Below, piece by piece: positions 42,690-51,619 of a stretch of 64,000 nt of DNA. Source of the stretch: Streptomyces sp. SAI-127 (GTDB taxonomy: Bacteria; Actinomycetota; Actinomycetes; Streptomycetales; Streptomycetaceae); contig NZ_JARXYJ010000001.1 in NCBI RefSeq assembly GCF_029894425.1, positions 3,782,001-3,846,000 on the forward strand, read 5' to 3'. The translations under genes and the position numbers were made by a program. Position 1 is the stretch's first letter. Each line of letters begins with the position of its first letter. The notes below the pieces were generated by a model. That model did no database searches, was not told the DNA's origin, and was given only the letters and a program-made list of their open reading frames with translations.

Positions 42690-45600
42690 TCACTCCACGA
42701 TCTGCCGTCCTTCCGGTTGAGCGCTGCACGAGGCCCGGAAGGCGCAATGGGAGCAGTGCTGCCCCGCGTTCGGTGTGAACCGTTCGTCGAGGACCTTCCC
42801 CGCAGCCGTGGCGAGCAGATCTCCGACCCACTCCCCCTCCAGCGGTTCCTGCGCCTGCACCTTGGGGAGGGTCTCGCCGCCGTCCCGCTTGGGTGCGCCC
42901 TGGCGCAGCTGGACGAGCTCGGCGCCGCCCGGCTCCGGCCGTACGCCGTCGAAGGCCTCGTCGACGGCGCCCTCGCGGACGGCGAGCTGGTAGACGGCGA
43001 GCTGGGGGTGGCGTTCGACCTCGGCGGAACTCACCGGCTGCTTGCCGGTCTTGAAGTCGACGACATACGCGCGGCCCTCGCCGTCGGCCTCCACACGGTC
43101 CATCTGGCCGCGGATGCGGACCTCGACCTCGCCCGCCTCCAGGGTGACGTCGAAGTCGTGCTCGCTGGTCACCGGCGTGCGACCGGTGCGGTCCATGACG
43201 TGCCACTTCAGGAAGCGTTCGAGCGCCACGCGCGCGTTCTCCTTCTCCTGCGCCGACTTCCAGGGCGCGTCGAAGGCGAGCGCGTTCCACACGGAGTCGA
43301 GACGCTCCATGAGGACGTCGAGGTCGGCGGGGGTGTGTCCGGAGGCGACCTCGTCGGCGAGGACGTGCACGACGTTGCCGAAGCCCTGGGCGACCGTCGC
43401 GGGCGCGTCGGCCTTCACCTCGCGGCCCAGGAACCACTGGAGGGCGCAGGTGTTGGCGAGCTGGTCGAGGGCGCTGCCGGAGAGCACGACGGGCTCGTCG
43501 CGGTTGCGCAGCGGCACCTTGGACTCGGTCGGCTCGAACATCCCCCACCAGCGATAGGGATGGGCGGAGGGGACGAGCGGGCGGCCGTCCTCGTCGGCGA
43601 GGGCGGCGAGCCGGGCCAGTCGGCGGGCGGCGGCCTCCCTCAGGGTGTCGGAGACGCGTGGGTCGACGGTGGTGGCGCGGAGTTCGGCGACCAGGGCGGC
43701 GACGGACAGCGGGCGGCGGGGACGCCCCGTCACGTCTTTGGGTTCGACGCCGAGTTCGGTCAGGAAACGGGAGGGCTGGTCGCCGTCGTCCGCCGGTGCC
43801 TTCACCGCCGTGACCACGAGTCGCTCACGCGCACGCGTGGCGGCCACGTAGAACAGGCGGCGCTCCTCGGCCAGCAGGGCGCCGGGGGTGAGCGGTTCGG
43901 CGAGTCCGTCGCGGCCGATGCGGTCGGCCTCCAGGAGGGAGCCGCGGCGGCGCAGGTCCGGCCACAGTCCCTCCTGGACGCCCGCGACGACGACCAGGCG
44001 CCACTCCAGCCCCTTGGACCGGTGCGCGGTCATCAGACGGACGGCGTCGGGGCGTACGGCACGCCGGGTGAGGGTGTCGGCGGCGATGTCCTCGGCGTCG
44101 ATCTCCTCCAGGAAGTTCAGGGCGCCGCGGCCTCCGGTGCGCTCCTCCGCGCGCGCGGCGGTCGCGAACAGCGCGCACACGGCGTCGAGATCACGGTCGG
44201 CGTTGCGCCCCGCGGCGCCGCCGCGCCGCGCGGCCCGCTCGAGGCGCCCGGGCCACGGTGTGCCCTCCCACAGGTCCCACAGCGCCTCCTCGGCGCTGCC
44301 GCCGTTCGCGAGGCGCTCGCGGGCCTTGCCGAGCAGCGCGCCGAGCCGCTGGGCTCCGCGCGCGTACGCGGGGTCGTGCACGGCCAGCCGTTCGGGCTCG
44401 GCGAGCGCCCGCGCGAGCAGCACGTCGGACGGCGGCGGCAGGGCGTTGCCCGCGGCCCGCTCCTCGTCCCGCAGGGCACGCCCGAGGCGGCGAAGGTCGG
44501 CGGCGTCCATCCCGGCGAGGGGGGAGGCGAGCAGGGTGAGGGCGGTCTCGGTGTCGAGCCACGAGGTGTCCGACGGCGGTTCCGCGGAGGGGGGCTGCGG
44601 CTCGTCGGCCGAGTCCTGCTGCGGCTCATCGTCTGACACGGACTGCGGCTCGTCGTCGGACACCGACTGCGGCTCGTCGTCGGACACCGACTGCGGCTCG
44701 TCGGCCGAGTCCTGCTGCGGCTCATCGTCGGACACCGACTGCGACTCGTCGTCGGACACCGACTGCGACTCGTCGGCCGAGTCCTGCTGCGGCTCCTCGC
44801 TTGACACCGACCGCGGCTCACCGGCCGAGTCCTGCCGCGCCGCCTCCTCGGGCACCGACCGCGCCTCGCCGGAAGCGTCGCCCTCCTCAAGCCGTACGAC
44901 GCCCTCCGCCGCCTCCGCCGTGGCCACTGCCCGCAGCGCCGTCAGCAGCGGCGCCACCGCCGGTTCGTGTCGCAGGGCCAGGTCGTCGCCGTCGATGTCG
45001 AGGGGGACTCCGGCCGCTGTGAGAGCGCGCCGGACCGTCGGAATGGTGCGGGATCCCGCGCGCACCAGCACCGCCATCTCGCCCCAAGGGACGCCGTCCT
45101 CCAGATGCGCCCGGCGCAGGATGTCCGCGATGTTGTCCAGTTCGGTGCCGGACGTCGGGTATGTGTACACCTCCACGCGTCCCCCGTCCCGGACCGGGGC
45201 GAGCTCGCGGTGGGCGCGGACCTTCTCCGCCGGCAGCCGGGTCAGCGGCATGCGCTGGGTCACCAGGCGGGTCGCGGCCAGCAGGGCGGCCCCGGAGCGG
45301 CGGGAGGTGCGCAGGACCTCGACGGGGGCCGTCCGGCCGTCCGCGCGCGGGAAGGCGTACGGGAAGTCGAGGATGCCGTTGACGTCCGCGCCTCGGAACG
45401 CGTAGATCGACTGGTCGGGATCGCCGAAGGCGACGAGGGTGCGGCCACCCCCGGCGAGCACCTGCAGCAGCCGTACCTGGGCCGGGTCGGTGTCCTGGTA
45501 TTCGTCGACGAACACGGCGTCGTACTGGGCGGCGAGTCGCTCGGCGACCTCGGGGCGGCGAGCGAGGAGCACCGCGCGGTGGACGAGTTCGGCGTAGTCG

Positions 45601-46304
45601 AGGACGCCCTGCAGGTCGAGGACGTCGAGGTACTCGGCGAGGAAAGCGGCCGCGGCCCGCCAGTCGGGGCGGCCGATGCGGCGGGCGAAGGCGTCCAGGG
45701 CGCCCGGTCCGAGGCCCAGTTCGCGGCTGCGGGCGAGGACCGCGCGGACTTCGTCGGCGAAGCCGCGGGTGGTCAGACAGGCGCGCAGTTCGTCCGGCCA
45801 GCGCACGTGCGCGAGGCCGAGCCGCTCCAGGTCGGGCTGACCGGCGAGCAGTTCGCGTACTGCCACGTCCTGCTCGGGTCCCGACAGCAGCCGCAGCGGT
45901 TCCACGAACAGGTCGCTGTCCTGGTGGGCGCGGACCAGGGCGTAGCAGAACGAGTGGAAGGTGGTCGCCTGCGGCGCGCGCGCCGCTCCTATGCGCAGCG
46001 CCATGCGGTCGCGCAGCTCGACGGCCGCCTTGCGGCTGAACGTCAGCACGAGCACGCGCGCGGGGTCCCCTCCACGAGCGATTCGTGAGGCCACCGACTC
46101 GACGAGCGTGGTCGTCTTCCCGGTGCCCGGACCTGCAAGAACGAGCAAAGGGCCGCTTCCGTACTCAACCACGGCGCGCTGCGCGGCGTCCAGACGAGGG
46201 GGATCCACCCGGGCCGGCGGGGTACGCACCAGTCGGTAAGCGCCACGGGTCCCCTGTCGCACCGGGGAGTGCGACAGACGCCTGGTGGAGGAAGAGGAGC
46301 TCAC
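42690..46304 (-). CDS. adnA: AdnA-like UvrD helicase-RecB nuclease with internal repeat insertion
   Basis: A 1204-residue motor-nuclease from GTG 46304. Walker A VLAGPGTGKTTTLVES near residue 56, LVLTFSRKAAVEL near 85, motif II VFVDEYQDTDPAQVR near 265, GDPDQSIYAFRGAD near 290 and LFYVAATRARERLVV near 820 are intact. The C-terminal RecB nuclease has VVDFKTGKQPVS, and four cysteines (LANTCALQW and CSHCAFRASC) make an AddB-like 4Fe-4S site. Between about residues 475 and 574 sits an acidic low-complexity tract of DEPQSVSD/DEPQQDSA octads not expected in the family. It is first in the pair, as in mycobacteria. Confidence 0.9.
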   Translation of the reverse strand: MSSSSSTRRLSHSPVRQGTRGAYRLVRTPPARVDPPRLDAAQRAVVEYGSGPLLVLAGPGTGKTTTLVESVASRIARGGDPARVLVLTFSRKAAVELRDRMALRIGAARAPQATTFHSFCYALVRAHQDSDLFVEPLRLLSGPEQDVAVRELLAGQPDLERLGLAHVRWPDELRACLTTRGFADEVRAVLARSRELGLGPGALDAFARRIGRPDWRAAAAFLAEYLDVLDLQGVLDYAELVHRAVLLARRPEVAERLAAQYDAVFVDEYQDTDPAQVRLLQVLAGGGRTLVAFGDPDQSIYAFRGADVNGILDFPYAFPRADGRTAPVEVLRTSRRSGAALLAATRLVTQRMPLTRLPAEKVRAHRELAPVRDGGRVEVYTYPTSGTELDNIADILRRAHLEDGVPWGEMAVLVRAGSRTIPTVRRALTAAGVPLDIDGDDLALRHEPAVAPLLTALRAVATAEAAEGVVRLEEGDASGEARSVPEEAARQDSAGEPRSVSSEEPQQDSADESQSVSDDESQSVSDDEPQQDSADEPQSVSDDEPQSVSDDEPQSVSDDEPQQDSADEPQPPSAEPPSDTSWLDTETALTLLASPLAGMDAADLRRLGRALRDEERAAGNALPPPSDVLLARALAEPERLAVHDPAYARGAQRLGALLGKARERLANGGSAEEALWDLWEGTPWPGRLERAARRGGAAGRNADRDLDAVCALFATAARAEERTGGRGALNFLEEIDAEDIAADTLTRRAVRPDAVRLMTAHRSKGLEWRLVVVAGVQEGLWPDLRRRGSLLEADRIGRDGLAEPLTPGALLAEERRLFYVAATRARERLVVTAVKAPADDGDQPSRFLTELGVEPKDVTGRPRRPLSVAALVAELRATTVDPRVSDTLREAAARRLARLAALADEDGRPLVPSAHPYRWWGMFEPTESKVPLRNRDEPVVLSGSALDQLANTCALQWFLGREVKADAPATVAQGFGNVVHVLADEVASGHTPADLDVLMERLDSVWNALAFDAPWKSAQEKENARVALERFLKWHVMDRTGRTPVTSEHDFDVTLEAGEVEVRIRGQMDRVEADGEGRAYVVDFKTGKQPVSSAEVERHPQLAVYQLAVREGAVDEAFDGVRPEPGGAELVQLRQGAPKRDGGETLPKVQAQEPLEGEWVGDLLATAAGKVLDERFTPNAGQHCSHCAFRASCSAQPEGRQIVE
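44583..44880 (-). repeat. In-frame 24-bp tandem repeat tract within adnA
   Basis: About 300 bp of repeated units encode DEPQSVSD and DEPQQDSA octads (alternating GACGAGCCGCAG-type blocks). The repeats stay in frame, so the protein is extended, not broken. Confidence 0.85.
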
Positions 46305-46570
46305 GTGGTTCGCCGGTCCTGGTGGGTGTGCTGTTGGGCGGCCCGCCGCGCGTGGAGGGCGGTGGACGGGGGGTGAGGGGGACGCGTGCAGGCGACGCTA
46401 CGCCGACGCCGAGTGCGGAAGCAGGACTTCCGCTTCTTCCCGCGGGACCCATGCGGCCCACGCGACACGTACGTCCCTCACCCCACGAACGTACGGCATG
46501 CCACGGACGTGCCCTGTTTCCCCCGTACGGGCCTCAGGGTGTCCCGGGGCCCGCGGGATGGCGGAAGCTG

Positions 46571-46957
46571 TCAGGTGTGACCCTCCGCACGATCGCCGCC
46601 GTCCCAGCGCGCTCGTCTCATGTCGAGGCGTGGCAGATGGTTCTCGGCGGCCCTGCTCGCCTCCTTCAGGGGCGTGCCCTCGGCGCGGTAGTGGCCGAGG
46701 GCCCGCAGTTCGTGCCCGGGAAGCAGGACGCCGTCCGAGCGGACGACACGCCACCACGGCACGGCTCCGCCGTACAGGGCCATGACCCGGCCCACCTGCC
46801 GGGGGCCGCCCTCCTCCAGCCACTCGGCGACGTCGCCGTACGTCATGACGCGCCCGGGCGGAATGCGTTCGGCGACGTCGAGGACCCGCTCGGCGTACTC
46901 CGGCAGGGTGTCCGCGTACTCCGGGTGGGCGTCCCGAGGAAGGCTCTGCTCGCTCAT
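46571..46957 (-). CDS. Alkyltransferase-like (ATL/MGMT-family) protein without active-site Cys
   Basis: A 128-residue member of the O6-alkylguanine-DNA alkyltransferase fold. The DNA-binding part is intact: VAERIPPGRVMTYGDVAEWL near residue 29 and GGPRQVGRVMALYGG near residue 50. At the active-site position, where MGMT has PCHRV, the protein reads VPWWRVVRSDG, with Trp in place of the acceptor Cys, so it cannot remove alkyl groups. ATL proteins instead flag O6-alkylguanine for nucleotide excision repair. The start at 46957 is followed by a polar N-terminus. It matches mycobacterial Rv3204 by position. It is divergent from the flippase-like gene. Confidence 0.88.
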   Translation of the reverse strand: MSEQSLPRDAHPEYADTLPEYAERVLDVAERIPPGRVMTYGDVAEWLEEGGPRQVGRVMALYGGAVPWWRVVRSDGVLLPGHELRALGHYRAEGTPLKEASRAAENHLPRLDMRRARWDGGDRAEGHT

Positions 46958-47143
46958 CCGCCCCATCCTGCCCCACCCCACCGACAATGTGACGGGCTCG
47001 CGACGGTGCGTATCCCTCGCCCAGGGACAGCGCTTCCGGCAGACTGTGCGCCCCCGCATGTGCACCCTGACGCCCCCGTGTGTCGGTGGGGCATGCCACC
47101 ATCGTGCGGGCGGTGACTGGTGATACGAGATCAAGAAGAGACG

Positions 47144-49852
47144 ATGAAGCCACAGGGTGTGCACCCGGAGGACGCCGAGAGCACCTCTGACGCTTCGTCG
47201 CGCCCCGACACCGCCGACACGGACGGCAAGGACACCGACGACTGCGTCGAGGAGGTGCACGTCGACGAGGTCGAGAGCGACGAACCGTTGCTTCCCGCGC
47301 GCGTGCACCGGCCCTCCGACCTCATGCGACTGCTGGTCGGTGTGCTGGCCGTCGTCGTGCTGCTCGCGATCGCCGCGTTCGCGCACGGCACCACCTCCGG
47401 CCTCGAACAGGACATCAACAAGGGCACCGGGCAGGCGCCCGACCTGCTCATCAAGATCGCCGGTCTCGCCTCCAGCATCGCGATCCTCCTCGTCCCGGTC
47501 GCCTTCGCGATCGAACGGCTGATCAAGCGCGACGGACTGCGGATCGCCGACGGCGTGCTCGCCGCGGTCCTCGCCCACGGTGTGACTCTCGCCACCGACC
47601 TGTGGGTCGCCAAGGCCGCCCCGGGCTCGATCCAGGAGGCGCTCACCCAGCCTTCCCCCGGCGACATCCATGCCCTCACCGACCCGGTGCACGGTTATCT
47701 GGCGCCCGTCATCGCCTATATGACGGCCGTCGGCATGTCCCGCAGGCCGCGCTGGCGGTCGGTGCTGTGGATCGTGCTGATGCTCGACGCGTTCTCGATG
47801 CTCGTCACCGGCTACACCACACCGTTCTCGATCATCCTGACGGTGCTGATCGGCTGGACGGTCGCCTACGGGACGCTGTACGCGGTCGGCTCGCCCAATG
47901 TCCGGCCCACCGGGCGGACGCTGATCGCGGGCCTCAGGACCGTCGGCTTCCACCCGGTCAGCGCGGCCCGCGAGGAGGCCTCGGAGACCGCGGAGAACAG
48001 CGACCGCGGCCGGCGCTACTTCGTCACCCTGGAGGACGGCCCCCCGCTGGATGTGACGGTGGTCGACCGGGAGCAGCAGGCGCAGGGCTTCTTCTACCGC
48101 GTGTGGCGCAATCTCACGCTGCGCGGCTTCGCCACCCGCAGCAGCCTCCAGTCGCTCAGGCAGGCGCTGGAGCAGGAGGCGCTGCTCGCCTATGCGGCCA
48201 TCGCGGCCGGTGCCAACGCGCCCAAGCTGATCGCCACCTCCGAGCTCGGCCCCGACGCCGTGATGCTGGTCTACGAGCACACCGGCGGGCGCACGCTCGA
48301 GTCACTGGCCGAGGAGGAGATCACCGACGAACTGCTGCGCAACACCTGGCGTCAGGTGCAGGCGCTGCAGTCGCGGCGTATCGCGCACCGCAGGCTCGCG
48401 GGTGACGCGATCTTGGTGGATCGTTCCGGTGCGGTGATCCTCACCGATCTTCGTGGCGGCGAGATCGCGGCCAGCACCCTGCTGCTGCGCATGGACGTCG
48501 CCCAGCTGGTGACGACCCTGGGACTGCTGGCCGGCGCGGAGCGCGCGGTGGCCTCGGCGGTCAGCATCCTCGGCCCGGACGCCGTGGCCGACTGTCTGCC
48601 GATGCTGCAGCCCATCGCGCTGACGCGCTCCACGCGCGCGACGCTGCGCAGACTGGCCCGGGAACGGGCCCAGCGCGAGCGTGAGGCGGTCCTGGACGCG
48701 GCCCAGCAGGCCAAGCAGGCCCATTTGGAGGAGACGCCGGAGGACGCCAGACCCGTACTCGAGAAGCCCGACAAGAAGACCGTCAAGGCGGAGGCGCGGG
48801 CCGAGAAGCGGGCCATCGACGAGGCCATCGAGGAGGCGCGCGAGGAGGACCTGCTGACGCAGATCCGCCACCAGGTGCTGCTGATCAGGCCACAGGCACC
48901 GGTCGAACCGGCCCGCCTGGAGCGGGTGAAGCCGCGAACTCTGATCAGCTTCATCGCGGGTGCCATCGGCGCGTACTTCCTGCTGACGCAGCTCACCCAC
49001 ATCGAGTTCGGGCCGCTCGTCGCCAACGCCGAGTGGGGCTGGGTCGCGGCTGCCGTGCTGTTCTCGGCGTGCAGCTACTTCGCCGCGGCCATGGCGCTGC
49101 TGGGCTTCGTGCCCGAGCGGGTGGGGTTCCTGCGGACGGTCGCGGCCCAGGTCGCCGGTTCGTTCGTGAAGATCGTCGCGCCGGCCGCGGTCGGCGGTGT
49201 GGCTCTCAACACGCGCTTCCTGCAACGCCAGGGGGTGCGGCCGGGGCTCGCGGTGGCGAGTGTCGGCGCCTCGCAGTTGTTCGGGCTCGGCTGCCACATC
49301 CTGATGCTGCTGTCCTTCGGCTATCTGACCGGTACCGAGAAGACGCCGTCGCTGTCGCCGTCCCGAACGGTCATCGCGGGTCTGCTGACGGTGGCGGTGC
49401 TCGTGCTCGTGGTCACCTCGGTGCCGTTCCTCAGGAAATTCGTCGTCACGCGCGTGAGGTCGCTGTTCGCGGGTGTCGTGCCGCGCATGCTGGACGTGCT
49501 CCAGCGGCCGCAGAAGCTGGTCACCGGCATCGGCGGCATGCTGCTGCTGACGGCCTGCTTCGTGATGTGCCTGGACGCCTCGATCCGCGCCTTCGGCCAA
49601 GAGGGGACGTCGCTCAGCATCGCCAGCGTCGCCGTCGTCTTCCTCGCCGGCAACGCGCTCGGGTCGGCGGCTCCGACACCGGGTGGTGTGGGGGCCGTGG
49701 AAGCCACTTTGACGGTCGGTCTGATCGCCGTGGGGCTCCCCAAGGAAGTCGCTGCCCCGGCCGTCCTGCTGTTCCGTCTGCTGACGCTGTGGCTGCCGGT
49801 GCTGCCGGGCTGGCTGGCCTTCAACCAGCTGTCCCGCAAGGGCGCGCTGTAG
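47144..49852 (+). CDS. Composite membrane protein: N-terminal helices, kinase-like domain, C-terminal LPG-synthase/flippase-type domain
   Basis: A 902-residue protein from ATG 47144. After an acidic 50-residue N-terminus come about six membrane helices (residues 60-240). Residues 275-480 resemble an APH/ABC1-like kinase fold, but the catalytic loop reads AHRRLAGDAILVD and the metal motif LTDLRGG, so it is probably a pseudokinase. A charged helical segment (residues 500-580, Ala/Glu/Arg-rich) follows, then about eight membrane helices of the UPF0104/MprF flippase type (residues 600-900), including PAAVGGVALNTRFLQRQGV and PTPGGVGAVEATL. This C-terminal family moves lipids across membranes. Overall role unknown. 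Confidence 0.84.
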   Translation: MKPQGVHPEDAESTSDASSRPDTADTDGKDTDDCVEEVHVDEVESDEPLLPARVHRPSDLMRLLVGVLAVVVLLAIAAFAHGTTSGLEQDINKGTGQAPDLLIKIAGLASSIAILLVPVAFAIERLIKRDGLRIADGVLAAVLAHGVTLATDLWVAKAAPGSIQEALTQPSPGDIHALTDPVHGYLAPVIAYMTAVGMSRRPRWRSVLWIVLMLDAFSMLVTGYTTPFSIILTVLIGWTVAYGTLYAVGSPNVRPTGRTLIAGLRTVGFHPVSAAREEASETAENSDRGRRYFVTLEDGPPLDVTVVDREQQAQGFFYRVWRNLTLRGFATRSSLQSLRQALEQEALLAYAAIAAGANAPKLIATSELGPDAVMLVYEHTGGRTLESLAEEEITDELLRNTWRQVQALQSRRIAHRRLAGDAILVDRSGAVILTDLRGGEIAASTLLLRMDVAQLVTTLGLLAGAERAVASAVSILGPDAVADCLPMLQPIALTRSTRATLRRLARERAQREREAVLDAAQQAKQAHLEETPEDARPVLEKPDKKTVKAEARAEKRAIDEAIEEAREEDLLTQIRHQVLLIRPQAPVEPARLERVKPRTLISFIAGAIGAYFLLTQLTHIEFGPLVANAEWGWVAAAVLFSACSYFAAAMALLGFVPERVGFLRTVAAQVAGSFVKIVAPAAVGGVALNTRFLQRQGVRPGLAVASVGASQLFGLGCHILMLLSFGYLTGTEKTPSLSPSRTVIAGLLTVAVLVLVVTSVPFLRKFVVTRVRSLFAGVVPRMLDVLQRPQKLVTGIGGMLLLTACFVMCLDASIRAFGQEGTSLSIASVAVVFLAGNALGSAAPTPGGVGAVEATLTVGLIAVGLPKEVAAPAVLLFRLLTLWLPVLPGWLAFNQLSRKGAL

Positions 49853-49933
49853 TCTGTACCGCCGAGCCGGGACAGCTACCTCTTACGGCTCGCGCCCCGA
49901 GCGTGCCCGCGCGCGCGAGCGCAGGATGGGGTC

Positions 49934-51478
49934 ATGCCGAACCCCCTTCGACTGCGCGCCGCCGCCCTGACCGCCACCGCCCTTCTGCTGACCTCCGTGC
50001 TGGCGGGCTGCGGCGACGACTCCCAGGACGAGGACCTGTCGGCTCAGAAGCTGAGTTGGAAGGACTGCCCGGCACCCTCCCGGGCCGAGGGCGGCGGTGA
50101 CGCCCCTTCCCCGCTGCCGGGCGACGAGGAGTGGCAGTGCACCACCCTCAAGGCCCCTCTCGACTGGGCGAAGCCCAAGGGCGACACGATCGGCCTCGCC
50201 CTGATCCGGGCGAAGGCCAGTGGCGCCGAGGACAAGCGCATCGGCTCGCTCGTCTTCAACTTCGGCGGGCCCGGCGGCTCGGGTGTCACCACGCTCCCCG
50301 CCTTCGGCACGGACTACGCGAAACTGCGCACCCGCTACGACCTGGTGAGCTTCGACCCCCGGGGGGTCGGCCGCAGCGTCCCCGTGGAGTGCCTGAACGA
50401 CCCCCAGCTCGACGTGTACTTCGAGCAGGACTGGACCCCTGACGACGAGGCCGAGCGCGCCTCGCTGCTCGACAACACCAAGGAGTTCAACGCGGCCTGC
50501 GAGGAGAACTCCAGGAAGATGCTGCCGCATGTGCGCACGACCGACGCGGCCCGCGACATGGACCTGATGCGCCAGGTCCTCGGCGACGACAAGCTGTACT
50601 ACTTCGGCATCTCGTACGGCACGGAACTCGGCGGTGTCTACGCCCATCTGTTCCCGAAGCACGTGGGGCGCGCGGTCTTCGACGCGGTCGTCGACCCTAC
50701 GCAGAGCAGCGAACAGGGTTCGCTCGGACAAGCCGAGGGATTCCAGCTCGCGCTCGACAACTTCGCCGAGGACTGCACCTCGCAGCCCACGGACTGCCCC
50801 GTGGGCGACACCGCGCAGGACGTCAAGAACCGCATCGCCGCTCTGCTGGCCGAGCTCGACAAGAAGCCGATCCCCGGCCTCGGGCAGCGGGTGCTGACCC
50901 AGACCGCCGCGACCAACGGCATCGTGCAGGCGCTGTACTCGAAGGACTTCTGGGAGTACCTCACCGAGGGCCTGGAGCAGGCGTACGACGGTGACGGGAG
51001 CATCCTGATGCTGCTGTCCGACTCGCTGAACGGGCGCAGCGAGAACGGCGAGTACAGCAACATCGCCGCGGCCAACATCTCCATCAACTGCGCCGACGAC
51101 AAGTCCCGGTACACCTCCGCCGAAGTCGAGCGGAAGCTGCCCGAGTTCCGCGCCGCGTCCCCTCTGTTCGGCGACTTCATGGCCTGGTCGATGGTGAACT
51201 GCACCGACTGGGCCGTGGCGGGCGCCGCCGACCATCCCGACGTGAGCGCCACCGGCTCGGCACCGATCCTGGTCGTGGGCAACACCGGGGACCCGGCGAC
51301 CCCGTACGAGGGCGCGCGCAGGATGGCGGAGGCGCTCGGAGCGGGCGTCGGGGTCGAGCTGACGTACAAGGGGCAGGGGCACGGAGCGTACGACAGCAAG
51401 AACAAGTGCGTTCAGGATGCCGTGGACGGCTATCTCCTGAACGGCAAGGTGCCGACAGCCGGGACCGTCTGCTCCTAG
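49934..51478 (+). CDS. Secreted alpha/beta-hydrolase lipoprotein, tripeptidyl aminopeptidase/SlpD-like (paralogue 1)
   Basis: A 514-residue protein with a signal peptide and clear lipobox LAGC (Cys26), so it is a membrane-anchored extracellular lipoprotein. The hydrolase fold shows the oxyanion region FNFGGPGGSG near residue 110, FDPRGVGRS near 139, the nucleophile elbow GISYGTELGG near 222, and late Asp/His candidates in VVGNTGDPATPYEGA and KGQGHGAYDS. This is the arrangement of Streptomyces Tap/SlpD/SlpE proteinases, which trim N-terminal peptides. The next gene is a close paralogue in tandem, about 140 nt away, with no shared overlap. Confidence 0.9.
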   Translation: MPNPLRLRAAALTATALLLTSVLAGCGDDSQDEDLSAQKLSWKDCPAPSRAEGGGDAPSPLPGDEEWQCTTLKAPLDWAKPKGDTIGLALIRAKASGAEDKRIGSLVFNFGGPGGSGVTTLPAFGTDYAKLRTRYDLVSFDPRGVGRSVPVECLNDPQLDVYFEQDWTPDDEAERASLLDNTKEFNAACEENSRKMLPHVRTTDAARDMDLMRQVLGDDKLYYFGISYGTELGGVYAHLFPKHVGRAVFDAVVDPTQSSEQGSLGQAEGFQLALDNFAEDCTSQPTDCPVGDTAQDVKNRIAALLAELDKKPIPGLGQRVLTQTAATNGIVQALYSKDFWEYLTEGLEQAYDGDGSILMLLSDSLNGRSENGEYSNIAAANISINCADDKSRYTSAEVERKLPEFRAASPLFGDFMAWSMVNCTDWAVAGAADHPDVSATGSAPILVVGNTGDPATPYEGARRMAEALGAGVGVELTYKGQGHGAYDSKNKCVQDAVDGYLLNGKVPTAGTVCS

Positions 51479-51524
51479 CGCCACCGCAGCCTCCGAGCAT
51501 CCAGTGAAATCGCTGGTCAGAGGG

Positions 51525-51533
51525 TTATCCACA
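51525..51533 (+). promoter_or_regulatory. DnaA-box-like nonamer
   Basis: TTATCCACA, a classical DnaA box, lies between the two proteinase-like genes, about 90 nt before the second. Confidence 0.4.
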
Positions 51534-51619
51534 GGCCCCGACGGGTGTCACGTGATCGGCCTACCATGGCCGGACCGACGTTCGTGGCTCGGCACGGACG
51601 GTTTGGGAGGGGGACTGGA

